A DNA stretch of 64,000 nucleotides. Origin: Mytilisepta virgata. Its lineage: Eukaryota > Mollusca > Bivalvia > Mytilida > Mytilidae. The notes below the pieces were generated by a model, which was not told the origin of the DNA, ran no database searches, and saw nothing but the letters and a program-made list of their open reading frames with translations. This document shows positions 1 to 11,246 of this stretch, piece by piece; position 1 is the stretch's first letter, and the number at the start of each line of letters is the position of its first letter. A program made the position numbers and the translations under genes. Location: positions 82,295,539-82,359,538 of the forward strand of contig CM051519.1 in NCBI GenBank assembly GCA_028015205.1, written 5' to 3'.

Positions 1-517
1 ACACCAAAGTGACTGTCAGTCAGACCAGTGTTGTGTCCATTCTGGATTTTTTGGTAGTGACCAGCTGGAGCTTTTGGGAAGAAAAAGATTCATTTTCTCA
101 GGCCATGTTGGTCACTGTAAGCCTTTCAGGCAAGTGGTATGTACTCAACGTAGGTTATCAATGTTTAAAGGTAGTATACAAGTGTAACTGTCATTTTGTT
201 CGACTTGTGTCGTTTGTACGGTTTAGGCATTTGAACAGCTCACTATTTCTATTTATCTGCCCCGTACTTTGTAATAGGCATCAACTTTACATGTAATTTT
301 TGTAAGTGAGACTATATTTGTAATGCTGTGTAGTTTGCAATATTTTCAGAATGAAACATGTTTGCCTTTTATGACTCACGACATATTCAATCACGAGTTG
401 TATGAAAGCCATTGTCCATGTGAAAAGCCATTGGAATGCCGAGGTGAAACCGTCCATGAGAGTCCGCATGGTGTTCAGCACATTAACCCGAAGTGTCAAG
501 CAGCTGAAAACAACTGA
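1..517 (+). CDS. Prokineticin/astakine-like secreted protein, 5'-partial
   Basis: Two exons are visible: <1-136 (read from base 2) and 350-517, joined in phase 0 by a 213-bp intron (donor GTATGT at 137, acceptor TTTTCAG ending at 349). The 100 visible residues carry the cysteine pattern of the prokineticin/astakine/Dickkopf-C2 colipase fold: SDCQSDQCC, then HCKPFRQVNETC across the splice junction, then HCPCEKPLEC and a last KC near the C-terminus. The junction aligns residue for residue with the corresponding CxxLRKQGxxC segments of the two minus-strand genes nearby, which supports the splice call. The signal peptide and first cysteines lie left of the window. Family members are small extracellular ligands; astakines act as blood-cell growth factors in arthropods. 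Function here is inference. The insert between CC and HCKPF is longer than usual. TGA stop at 515-517. Confidence 0.7.
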
Positions 518-534
518 TGTTATATCACTGTATC

Positions 535-540
535 AATAAA
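535..540 (+). terminator. Polyadenylation signal AATAAA
   Basis: Canonical AATAAA 18 bases after the TGA of the prokineticin-like gene ending at 517, giving a very short 3' UTR. Confidence 0.6.
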
Positions 541-839
541 ACCTTATAAAATGGTCATTACAATGTCTAATTGGTTAGATATGTCATTGGCAAGCTGGGT
601 TTGTTTTATTTCGTTTTGTTCTCTGTATATGTCAAATCATAGGATATGGATAATACGTCAAAGAGACAACATTTAAAAAAACAAACATTGCTTCTGACTA
701 TTCATTTTCCGTTTGCTGCAAGAAAATAGAAAAGAACACCAAGCGAGGAATCCTATAAGATGACTTCAAAGGGACAGAAAAAACCGGGAATTAAAATTGG
801 GTAGCCGTACTATAAATGATAATGCCTGTATATCATATT

Positions 840-1075
840 TTCTTTTTTTATCGAAATAAGCTGAAACAAAATTTTAAAGCTGGAATTGCGTTGATACAAC
901 CTTCAAAAGTTGAAACAAATTTCATATTTTGCATTTGGCGTCGATAAAAACAAGCTAGATACACAGTGTTTCCAAAGTTTGCCAACTATTGCCGAGGTCA
1001 TTGCATGGGAGATCCGGGACGGTCAAAATAATCACGTGGTCAATCATTGTCCGGATACCGGACAACACATAAACA
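840..1075 (+). repeat. Diverged copy of the 19871-20151 TIR element
   Basis: Shares ordered blocks with 19930-20150: TTTAAAGCTGGAAT, then AGTTTGCC..AYTRCCGAGGTCATT, then ATCCGGGA, then AATCACGTGGTCA and GTCCGGATACC. The left terminus is not recognisable here. The short ORF at 910-1158 lies in this repeat and is not treated as a gene. The surrounding 541-2220 shows no gene that I recognise. Confidence 0.5.
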
Positions 1076-2225
1076 CTGATCTAAGTCTTTCCTCTTCCAT
1101 TAGGGTATGCGGTTTCTGTTCCGTTAGAAGCACCCGTCAAATTGGCGTAACAAATTAAGTCAGATAGTATTTGTAATCGATGGAGCAACATGATGTCTTA
1201 AAAAGTGGAAACAGGTCTTACGTTATTTGTGATATTGGTACAACATGTACAATGTATTGTGTTATGGTCAATTTGTTTTTCATTGCTTATTGCCTTCATC
1301 ACTTAGTATCCTAGACCTATTCACTTCCGGACGTAAAGGTTAATCATATACTTTAGACAATGCAAACTTTCACCTCTTTAACACGTTTTCAGATTGTATC
1401 GCGGTCAGCGAAACCTAAAAACTACATGTTTATCGACCTCTCATTATACAAGCGTCAGAATGAACTAGGAAAAAAAACGCCATATTTATTTATATTAACA
1501 TCCTTACGGCAATGTTCAAGTTAGAATTGTTTTTTTTTGTTTGTGGGGGGGGGATGTCACATGTACATGTATTTTAACAATTGCAAGTTGTCAAAATTGC
1601 TGAATATCAAAGCAATAAGCTGATCGGGAACTCAGAAGAGAATATACTATGGTAGGTGTTAAATATAGTGAGACCTGAAAACAAAACGCTCAATTTGGAA
1701 ATAGTTTAATCGGTTCGTGACACCGAACAAAACAGATGGGAAGTCCGTAAATTCGAAATCCAAAGAAAAGACAAAGTCATAAGAATGGAACACAACAAAC
1801 AAAACGCCGTAAGGATACATATATAACTAAAAGAATAACAACGTAAATAACTAAACAAAAATAGAACAAATGTTTTACTTGTATAATTGTAATTTCAAAA
1901 AATCACCTTAAAACTATCACCAGCTCAGTTGCTAGTATTTCTATATTAACCCGAAATTGATAATTTAAATAAATGTAAATTTTGTGAAAGCTCGGTCCTT
2001 AGATGGTTTTATCTTTACGCGTTTGTTTTTTTTTAGTTTTCTTAATTGCCATTCAACTTTTTGCATTATTTTTTTTGTTTTCTGGGTTTTGGTTTTTAAC
2101 ACAAACATTGATTTAACACATTATTAGGATATTCTGACTTGGTATAGTCACTTAGCAGTGGTGGGGTTAATCCGGATTTATGATCAAACCTGCGCCTTAT
2201 CTATCCATCCTGACACTATGTTGTG

Positions 2226-2600
2226 TAAGATATCTTTTATATAGTTAATAATAAAGATATCTTATTTACTTAATAAGATATCTTATAAACTAAATGAGAT
2301 ATCTTATTAACTAATAGAGATATCTTATAAACTTATAGAGATATCTTATTAACTTATAGAGATATCTTATTTAACTGGTTATAAAGATATCTTATTAAAT
2401 AAATAAGATATCTCTATAAGTTAATAAGATATCTCTATTAGTTTATAAGATATCTTATAAACTTTATAAGATATCTCTATAAGTTAATAAGATATCTCTA
2501 TTAGTTTATAAGATATCTTATAAACTTTATAAGATATCTAATAAAGCATGTGTTTAAAAGATATCTTTATAAAGAAGTAAGATATTTTATAAACTTTATA
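2226..2600. repeat. Inverted AT-rich array of GATATC units
   Basis: About 20 units built on AGATATCTTAT plus a short A/T spacer such as TAACTTATAG. Units in the left half (about 2255-2370) read AGAGATATCTTAT; after the centre near 2375-2400 the reverse complement ATAAGATATCTCT is read to about 2530. A roughly 65-bp block in the right half (starting about 2402) is itself tandemly repeated. The arms can pair to form a long hairpin. No coding potential. Confidence 0.8.
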
Positions 2601-3301
2601 AGATATAGATATAAAATGTAAAAAAAATAAGAGGGTGATATTTGATTTATCAGTACCGGTTTTATCACTCTGGATATAAATGGGTAATTCTGAAATAAAA
2701 AATATAACGAAGACGGGTTGTACAATAATCTTAATAACGTTACACGTTCCTTTATCATCGAAATGATTTTCTGCAACTGTTTTCGAAATATAGTTATAGA
2801 ACAGGGGACACGTGGAAAAAAGTCCGATTTGCAAAAAGACAGAAACACGCATTTCTTAAAATGTCATGCGGAAACAAGTTTGAGTTTTAATTCATGAACG
2901 ATATTAATTTATGAAATCCGTTTACTTTACATATAAAATTGTGCATATGTTGTTTAGTTAGATCATAACCCTTAATGACACAACATGTATCTTAGTCTTT
3001 CTTTAGAGACTTTTATTTCACATAAACTATACAGGTACCATGAGGTGGTTATTTTTGCGGATCAGTAATGGTGTGTTTTGTTTTAGTAAGTTACAGATTC
3101 TTAAGCTCATGCTTCCACTGGCCCAGCTAAAACCGCTAATATGTGTGTATATATGACGAAATAAAACCCACAGTACCAATCAATTCCTGATGTCTACCGT
3201 AGACCATCGTAATATTTAAAAAAAAATTGACACAGCAAACGCTGAAACATTTTATCATCAGTATAAGTCAGCATTGTTTGTTGGTTGTTTAACCAGATTG
3301 T

Positions 3302-4409
3302 TTAACTTCCACTATTGTGAACGCAGAAAGAGTTGTGAGCAGTAGCTGTAGCGCCTGTGCTATGACAAACAAGTCCTTCATCACATGGACACTCGATAAC
3401 ATACAGGTTTGGATTACTCCTCGACGTGGCTCCAAATGGATCACATTGCTCACCTTGTTTACGTAAGGCTTGGCAAGTACCTTTAGCATCAAATAAGAAC
3501 CGTTTGAATTGGGATCCTTCTTTACAACACTCGTGCGGGGCACAGTCAGATGCTTTTCTGCATTCTTTGGCTTCGCACACTGTTACATGTATCTTAAATA
3601 ATTAAAACGATATCTATGATGAGAAATCTCACAACACTGTACATATAATAAAAAATAAACCTACAGTTACCAAAGCCTTTTTCGAGTTTTTCGGCCTAAA
3701 TGTTTTTTTTCTAAATTTTCATGTGTTATTTTGGATTTTGGAATTTCAATGTTAATCTGACGTAAAATACAGTATTTGGTAGATATCTTTGTTATTGTGC
3801 GTGAATTAGGGAAGAGATCAAAAGTTCAATGTAGGATAAGAAACTTAATTGCGTTGAGAGTATACTTTTTATATCATGGGTCATGTTTTTCCTAAACAAT
3901 GTATGTTGGTTCTGTATATTGATTTGGATATCAGTTGTATCCGTATTTTTCAACCGAAAATCGATGTAGGATAACAAAACGTTTGCCAATCCCTCACCCC
4001 CCCCCCCCCAAACTATTTGAATTAAGTTTTTTATCCTACGTTGAACTTTTGATCTCGTCCCTTAATGGACGCTACCTTGCATTTGTACATGTGTATAGCT
4101 TCCATTGCACGGATGTGAATTAAACAACAACGGTCTTTCTGTGACTTTAATACGAAGAGCAGCTATATAAATGCACTATTCCTTCGCTTGAAATTTTGCC
4201 ATATCTGTATTTGGGTTCAGTGCCAGGAGTGTATCCATATCCTTTCATATCTATTTTGTTAGTTTTGTTAAATTTACTATTATAATAATATAGAAAGTTA
4301 GAAAAATGAAAAAGTGTAAAATAGATAAAATGTAATATCGACCAAGTCAACATATAAAAATACCTACCAAAATAAAACAGACAAAAAGTGAAATCCACAT
4401 TGTCTTCAT
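3302..4409 (-). CDS. Prokineticin/astakine-like secreted protein
   Basis: Two exons on the minus strand: 4364-4409 (ATG at 4407-4409) and 3302-3579, joined in phase 1 (donor GTATTT after GTAG; acceptor TAACAG at 3580-3581), encode 107 residues. Exon 1 gives a hydrophobic signal peptide MKTMWISLFVCFILV. Exon 2 carries VCEAKECRKASDC, HECC, GTCQALRKQGEQC, ECPCDEGLVC and SFC, the cysteine spacing of the prokineticin/astakine/Dickkopf-C2 fold. The short segment between the CC pair and GTC holds a KRF-type basic patch. The product is expected to be a small disulfide-rich extracellular ligand; receptor and role are unknown. It is paralogous to 6214-7283: same orientation, same exon arrangement and nearly equal intron length (784 vs 788 bp), but a different intron phase in my reconstruction. 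A TTTATT (AATAAA on -) lies near 3011, about 290 bp downstream of the stop. Confidence 0.78.
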
Positions 4410-4798
4410 GACAGTTAATGAACTTTTAAGTACAGAGAAGATAAGGCAAGTGATAGGAAAGTGCCATACGTATAGACTTGTGTCTGAGACCTTTTGTCGT
4501 TCGATGTTGTGAATCAGTTTAAAAATTTGCATATCTAGAAATTTGTCAATTACCAAATAGATGACTGTTAATGTTTTATTCCTTCAAAAGGTTAATGTTT
4601 GTGTTTGGAACATTTGTAGTACTTTAGATTGGTAGTGTAAATCATCCAGTAATATTTCGTTGATATGTTTTTTTACAGACCAGCTTGATTTTGAAGAGTT
4701 ACAAATGTACACCTACGATGAATAAGTGTTAACATATACCAGTATTCTAATAACATGTAAGGTTCGAACTTATTGAATAAATTACTTATTGGGTCTCA

Positions 4799-4884
4799 GT
4801 TTTATCCTCTGTTTAGCCACTGAACCAAGATTTACTGGGATGTTTTATCCTCTGTTTAGCCACTGAACCAAGATTTACTGGGAG
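4799..4884 (+). repeat. Tandem duplication, about 43 bp x2
   Basis: The segment TTTTATCCTCTGTTTAGCCA through GATTTACTGGGA occurs twice in a row without visible divergence, so the duplication is recent. It lies between the two minus-strand prokineticin-like genes. Confidence 0.85.
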
Positions 4885-5079
4885 GGTCCAATACTCATAC
4901 ACATGTTAAGATCCATCATATTCTGAATATGCCTATCCCGTGCCATGAGCCCCTGTTTTAAGTGACTTTTTCCTGTTTACTTAATTTTATATGATTTAGA
5001 TTTTGGATTTGTGGTTACATGTACTTAATTGTTTTTTACACAGTTGTACTAAGGGTCATTAACATTGAAGTTGGTGCTA

Positions 5080-5176
5080 TTAATCCTCGTCGAAAGCAAC
5101 ATGCACAGGCTACTAATCCTCGTTGAAAGCAACATGACACAGGCCACTAATCTTCTTTGAAAGGAACATGGCACCT
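5080..5176 (+). repeat. Short tandem repeat, about 35 bp x3
   Basis: Three imperfect units of the form TAATCCTCGTTGAAAGCAAC followed by ATGACACAGGCCAC. Confidence 0.75.
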
Positions 5177-5759
5177 AAATGATCGTTACAACATTCAGTC
5201 ATGTGGGACGTTGTCGCATTAACGTTTACTGTATATCCTTAAATTTCATATTGACTTTCAATTATAATTGCCTATCCTGTATAGAAATATATTTGACTAG
5301 AAATATATTGTCGTAATCGACAATCGACAATGATATCCACACCATTAGAAGAGGTTTACCGAAATGTTGGACAATTGCCCAAAGTCAGAAATTCTTAAAC
5401 CTTGATTATTGCGCATCTACAGGTGATAAATACAATCTTGCCAATAACACTTAAATACAGCGTGTAACAACACATGCAAGGAAATTGAATAAAATGAATA
5501 AAAAATGACGTAAAGGTCACACGCTAAAAGTCACAAGACTTAGTGGGCCCCAAGTTTTTAACATCAAAATTATAAAAAGTTATTGAGCATCTTCAGATTA
5601 TATACTTTAAAAACCTTCCAGGAGAAATTGACACCACAAGAAAGTATGAAGAGTGGAGTTTTTTCAGATAGATGGATGGGGTGATTATTGTTAAACGACC
5701 AGTGACAATCATTACATGCATATCAGGACCAGAACATATCGATGTGACATGAATACATT

Positions 5760-5960
5760 GTATAAACCATGCTTTGTACTAGACTGACACGCTAAGCCGG
5801 GTTTTAAACGTGCTAGCTCACGAGGTAACGGTCCACAGGAAGCGATATCACCCACCAGAGACATTATACTGGCTCCGAGCCGATCAGTCTTTGCTCTTAC
5901 TTATAAAAGCTGCTTGTTCGACTGAGAAGCAGATGTCAGTTTTAAGGTCTTCGCTCGCTA
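5760..5960 (+). repeat. Probable dispersed bivalve repeat fragment
   Basis: The stretch with ACATTATACTGGCTCCGAGC and CAGTCTTTGCTCTTACT then GAGAAGCAG resembles a repeat I recall from bivalve sequences. There is no internal proof in this window because no second copy was seen. No gene is visible in 4410-6213. Confidence 0.3.
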
Positions 5961-6171
5961 CCAAAGTGCAAGGATAATGCATTTAAAGTTGGAACAGATT
6001 TTTTAGCAAAAGTGCAGTCTGTACAGGTAACAAATAATTTACTCTAGGGGGTTTGTTGCATAAATGTGGAGGAATAATGTACTGAGCAAAATAATATATT
6101 GCACGAGAATGTAAGTACTTTAAGTTTTGTGTTATTGCATTTTAATTTTCTTTGTTTTTTTTTTAAATCAA

Positions 6172-6208
6172 TTTATTTAACTCATCAAATATACTATTAT
6201 CCTTTATT
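6172..6208 (-). terminator. Two polyadenylation signals for the 6214-7283 gene
   Basis: TTTATT on + (AATAAA on -) at 6203-6208, only 6 bases past the stop, and again at 6172-6177. The second gives a more ordinary 3' UTR length. Confidence 0.5.
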
Positions 6209-6213
6209 TGGTA

Positions 6214-7283
6214 TTATATTCCAGGAGTAGGTACACAGTGTGATGTGTCCGGTGAAAGAAAGTGCGGCTCATGATGACAAACAAGTCCATGATCACAAGG
6301 ACAGATAAACAGGTGTTGTAATAGCTCAGTATTGGCAAAGCAAAATTGCCCTTGTTTACGTAAAGGTTTGCATGTTCCAGGTGTTCCTACACAACATTCA
6401 TGCTGTCCGCAGTCGGAATTTTGTCTACAATCTGTTGCTTTGTTTGCTACAATCTAATCCGTTATAATTATTTATAAAATTTTTGTACATTATATTTCTA
6501 TATATATATTAAATCAACTCGTCGTCTATTTTTTGGAATCAATAGTGATGATATTGTATTGTATTTAAAGTGTATTTATTGTTTATTGTTTATCTGCCTA
6601 TATCCTTTGGTGTGGACTTTTTTATTCATTAGAAGGTCAATGGGTTTAGGTAGGCATAAGATCCGTTATTCTGAGATTCATATGAATTCAAACGGTCTGT
6701 TTTAGAATTGGCTGGTGGCGTGGAACCTATGTTGCATCGAGTACTGTATTCAATTGGGATTTGCGGTAATTTATTTTCGACATTCTTGATTCCAGGGCCG
6801 TTTACTGCTTGTATTGTTGTGTTGGTTGTTGGGTTTTGTTAAAAACAGCACAACTGTGACTTATTGTAATCAATCTGTTCCCGTGTTCATTCATTGGTCT
6901 CGTGTTATTGTAGTTTGGACGAAAGTACTGATCGGGTGTTATATTGTTATATTCTTATTCAAGACAGTTTTTGATGTTGGTTAACAAACTGTCACTAATA
7001 TGTACTATGATTATTTGTACAAAGAATTAATTTAATTTTTCTACAAAACATGTACATTGTTATTTCCGTATGCAGCATTGCTCTGTACCTTCTAGCTTTG
7101 TTCTCGATTTAGACTAGCAAATACCGGTGCCAGACCAGTTTGCTCAGATCAAGTCCACAAATACGTGGCGAAAAGTGGAATTTAAGTTTCAATATTTTAG
7201 GATATATAACACCTCCTGTCACTCTACTATAAATTACTTACAAAAGTAAGGTATGTAAAAATTACAATCAACAGCAGCTTCAT
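6214..7283 (-). CDS. Prokineticin/astakine-like secreted protein
   Basis: Two exons on the minus strand: 7242-7283 (ATG at 7281-7283) and 6214-6453, phase-0 junction, donor GTAAGT, acceptor ATTAG, 93 residues. Both exons are too short for a simple ORF search to find. Exon 1 is a signal-peptide core, MKLLLIVIFTYLTF. Exon 2 holds ATDCRQNSDCGQHECC, GTCKPLRKQGQFC, FICPCDHGLVC and SHCVP, the same disulfide framework as the 3302-4409 gene but with a compact CC-to-GTC loop. TAA stop at 6214-6216. The CKPLRKQGxxC segment is the best conserved part of the local family. The predicted product is a secreted ligand of the prokineticin/astakine group. Alternative: a Dickkopf-like colipase-fold protein without the Wnt-antagonist N-terminal domain. 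Function unknown. Confidence 0.75.
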
Positions 7284-7360
7284 GGTAGATGTCTCTCGTA
7301 TAATGTCACGAACAATGCGAGAGATAAGATTTAGGAGGTACACTCAGGGCAATCAAAGAC

Positions 7361-7370
7361 CATATATAAA
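7361..7370 (-). promoter_or_regulatory. TATA-like box upstream of the 6214-7283 gene
   Basis: CATATATAAA on + reads TTTATATATG on -, about 80 bases upstream of the ATG at 7283. Position and sequence suit a TATA box with a short 5' UTR, but A+T richness makes chance matches common. Confidence 0.3.
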
Positions 7371-7588
7371 CCCAAAGTTTTCCGTTTAAAACTCAATACA
7401 TTTCTTACATCAAAACAAAAAAATATTGGGAAAAACGTTTTGCAAAAAAAATAAAACCTAATTTATTGCAATTAAAGGGGAATCAAAGCTTAATTTGCAT
7501 ATTGTATTTTTTTCTTATTTAAATGCTAACCGTGAAAATACAACAAAATATTGCCTGAGAGACCTTCAACATTGTCCATTCATTTATT

Positions 7589-8283
7589 ATGTCCCCCCAA
7601 CGAAGTGGGGAACATATTGTTTTTACTCCGTTTTTCATGTCGTCAGACCAAGCTTTGTCCGCGAGTGTTCTCGAACACGGCTGAAGGGTTCGCGACCAAA
7701 AACTGGCATAAAAATCAAGGGTCACCTGGTGCTGTGCCTCGTCATATTAAGAACTTCCGGTCGACGGCCATTTTCAAAATGGCCGCTGTCAAATTCGAAA
7801 TGAATCGTAAATAATTGGCAAACAAAACGTAGATACATCACTAGTTCTCGAAAACCGTTTACTCGATGATTTCAATATTTTAAACAGATATAGCCCAATG
7901 TTTGTTGTTTCTCCAAATGACACTCACTTTAAGATTAGGGGGTTAAAAAGTATGTTTTAGGTGGGGCGGGGTCAAAAGATGTAGGGGTTTCAATAGAAAG
8001 TTAAATGTTTTACATGGAACATTCTAGAAAAATACTGTTCTATACGACCAAGCCACTCCTAATTTATATGATGGTAGACAAGTATGCGTAGATGTTCTTT
8101 TTGACTCTGAAATTTTCAAAATGGATCCCGTTGTCATGGAAACAGCAAAAATTGGTCACCACAAGTACGAATGGTCATATTGGAAAATCCAAGACGGAAG
8201 ACACTCGAAAATTCAAAAAAATTTAGGGAGCCGTATAATTGATACCACGAGCCCCTGTGGCAATGGGAACGCTGGGGGGACAT
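7589..8283 (+). mobile_element. Non-autonomous TIR element, about 0.7 kb
   Basis: Left end ATGTCCCCCCAACG and right end CGCTGGGGGGACAT are inverted repeats (13 of 14 match). The interior has no transposase. The left end also forms a small hairpin with CGAAGTGGGG. Short ORFs at 7495-7814 and 8121-8420 fall in or across the element and are not genes. The end sequence resembles a repeat I recall as common in bivalves. Confidence 0.65.
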
Positions 8284-8418
8284 CCGTTACGTTGTGCGTA
8301 CCAATTATATCTAGTTCTTTTTGGACTAGTTTTCTTCCGCTGAATGAAAATATTGCGTCTTATATTTACGGGTTAATACCTAATGATTTGACACAAATAC
8401 GACAATACGTATATATTT

Positions 8419-10362
8419 AGCTCACCTGGCCGAAGGCCATGTGAGCTATTGCCATCACTTGGCGTCCGTCGTCGTCCGTCGTCGTCTGTCGTCGTCCGTC
8501 GTCGTCCGTCGTCGTCGTTAACAATTTTTCAAAACTCTTCTCCTCTGAAACTACTTGACCAATTGGAACCATACTTGGTATGAATGTTCTTTGGGGTATC
8601 CTGCATAGAACTGATGTGGGGATTTTTGATCCGTCGAAAAACATGGCCGCTGTTACTAAAAATAGAACATAGGGGTCAGACAACAGTTTTTCGCAAATAT
8701 CTCAAAAATCATTAGGTTATGGCAGATTCTGGCAGGTTGAAAGTGTTCAGCATGATGAGAGCTACCTGTATGCTGATTTTCGTGAAAATCTGTCAACTGA
8801 TGTTAGAGTTATTGCCCTTTTTTGACATTTTTGGCTTTTTTTATGTTATTATTTCAAAAATCTTCTCCTCTGAAACTACTTGACTAATTAGAACCAAACT
8901 TGGTATGAATGTTCCTTGGGGTACCCTGCATAGAAGCGATGTGGGGATTTTTGATTCGTCGAAAAACACGGCCGCTGTTACTAAAAATAGAACATAGGGG
9001 TAAATTGCTGTTTTTTGCTAATAATTCAAAAACCATTACAGATATCGAAAATCTGACATGGGGTAAAATTGATCAGCAAGACAAGATCTACCTGCCCTGA
9101 AATTTTGAAGGAAATTCTAAAACCCATTTAGGAGTTACTGCCCTTTTTTCGTCAAATTTTCAAAATTTTAACATTTTTCGTCATTTATCTCCAAAACTAT
9201 TTGAGATAGAAGTGAAATGTAAATTTGAAAAATGTTTGCCATGTTGAGATCTACCTACCCTGAAATTTTAAAGGAAATCCCAAAACCCATTTAGGAGTTG
9301 TTGCCCTTTTTTTGTCAAATTTTCAAAATTTTTTATTCAAAAATCTTCTCTGAAACTGCTGGGCCGATTGGTTTGAAACTTAATAGGAATGATCTATGAC
9401 ATGTCCTCTACAAACGATCCTCAATTTATTTTGATCTGACATAAAACATGGCTGTCGTAGCTAAAAATAGAATATAGGGGTGCATGTGTTGTTTTTGGCC
9501 TATAACTTAAAAACCGTTACAGATATCAAAAATCTGACATGGGCTAAAATTGATCAGCATGACAAGATCTACCTAACCTGAAATTTTGAAGGATATTGTA
9601 AAACCCATTTAGGAGTTATTGCCTTTTTTTGTCAAATTTTCATAATTTAACATTTTTCGTCATTTATCTCCAAAACTATTTGAGATAGAAGTGAAATCTA
9701 AATTTGAAAAATGTTTGCCATGTTGAGATCTACATACCCTGAAATTTTAAAGGAAATCCCAAAACCCATTTAGGAGTTATTGCCCTTTTTTCGTCAAATT
9801 TTCAAAATTTAACATTTTTCGTCATTTATCTCCAAAACTATTTGAGATAGAAGTGAAATCTAAATTTGAAAAATGTTTGCCATGTTGAGATCTACATACC
9901 CTGAAATTTTAAAGGAAATCCCAAAACCCATTTAGGAGTTATTGCCCTTTTTTTTGTCAAATTTTCAAAATTTTAACATTTTTGAATATCTCCAAAACTA
10001 TTTGAGATAGAAGTGAAATATAAATTGAAAAATGTTTGCCATGTTGAGATCTACGTACCCTGAAATTTTGAAGGGAATCCCAAATTCTATTTAGGAGTTA
10101 TTGGTTTGTGTAATTTGAGGTCGGGTTCTGTTACATTTATTTAAGGTTCACCCTTATTCCTGGTCAATTTTGTCAACTTCCTGCCAGGACTGCCACCACC
10201 AGGGAACATATTTTAACATTAAACCTTATGAAAAATAAATCTTCAACAAATTTTCCCTGAACAATTGAACCAATTGCAACAAACTTTGTCAAATAGTTGA
10301 TTAATTGTCCAATGAAAACAGACTCCAGGTGAGCGATACAGGCTCTGGTGAGCCTCTTGTTG
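8419..10362 (+). repeat. AGCTCAC-ended repeat, copy 1 (about 1.9 kb)
   Basis: Starts with a hairpin, AGCTCACCTGGCCGAAGGCC then ATGTGAGCT, followed by CATCACTTGGCGTCCGTCGTC and a GTCGTC microsatellite (8461-8520). The interior repeats motifs such as AAACTACTTGACCAATTGGAACC and TTTAGGAGTTATTGCCC. A block of about 160 bp beginning CCAAAACTATTTGAGATAG is tandemly repeated (starts near 9191, 9671, 9832, 9990). The end is CCAGGTGAGCGATACAGGCT plus a GGCTC..GAGCC hairpin and CTTGTT. Copies 2 and 3 lie at 37985-39943 (-) and 40730-41915 (+). No coding sequence seen. Confidence 0.8.
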
Positions 10363-10499
10363 ATTGGCAATATAGTTAAAACATTGATATATTCCTATTT
10401 AATTAATAAAAGACACATTAATAACAAATACCATATATTTTACATTAGTGCTTGTAATACATATTGTATATAGCGAATTAGGCCATGGTTTTTATTTTT

Positions 10500-11165
10500 A
10501 TATTTCAAAATTTCTTAATTCTTAAAATTTCTGACTATTAAATCTGAATTTCCAAATTTATTTCTGAATTTCCGACTTTTATGTTGGAATTTCCGAATCT
10601 GACGTTTATCACGGAATTTCTAACTTTATTCTTGGAATTTACGACTTTCATCTTGAAAATTCAGACTTTAATCTTTAATTATTTACTATAATGTTGGAAT
10701 GTATAAAATAATGCAGCCCGAAGGTTTCTAAATCGTGAATTCGCAACTGAACTGCATGATATATTTAGACAAAGTTAACTAGAAAAAAAATCCGACACAA
10801 AATTATCGACTTTAATGTTGGAATTTACAACTTTTATTTTAGAACTGTCGACATTAATGTTAAAATTAACTATCGAAAGTGCCAAAATTAAAACTCTATA
10901 TGTCCAACAATAAACCCGGAAATTCCAACATTAAAGTTGATAAGTCCAAGATTTAAGTCGTAATTTCGGACATTAAAGTTGATAATTCATAGAAAAAAGT
11001 AATTCCCAAGATTAGAGTCGGAATGTTCAAATTCCCAAGATTATTGTCGGAATTACAGCCGACATTTCCAACATTAAAATTGGAACATTCGAGATTAAAG
11101 TTAATATTCCAAGCGTAAAGATTAAACTAACACATTCCCAAATTATTGTCGGCAATTTGAAAAAT
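10500..11165. repeat. Degenerate satellite in inverted halves
   Basis: The left half (to about 10860) is made of loosely repeated units near 20-25 bp of the type GAATTTCCGACTTTAATGTT. The right half (from about 10915) shows the reverse complement, AACATTAAAGTCGGAATTCC-like units. The whole behaves as one large imperfect palindrome of about 650 bp, probably a fold-back element. It lies just downstream of transporter gene A. Confidence 0.7.
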
Positions 11166-11246
11166 AAAAATAATAACCTTCCCAGAGATAGTGTGGTGCT
11201 TGCATTCGACTACACATTCTGATGACTGAACCACGAAAATATATAT

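Noticed and set aside
910..1158. 82-residue ORF
   Set aside because: It overlaps a diverged copy of the 19871-20151 mobile element and shows no protein family motif.
8461..8520. CRISPR-like direct repeats
   Set aside because: This is a GTCGTC/GTCCGTC microsatellite at the start of an AGCTCAC repeat in an animal genome; there are no spacers.
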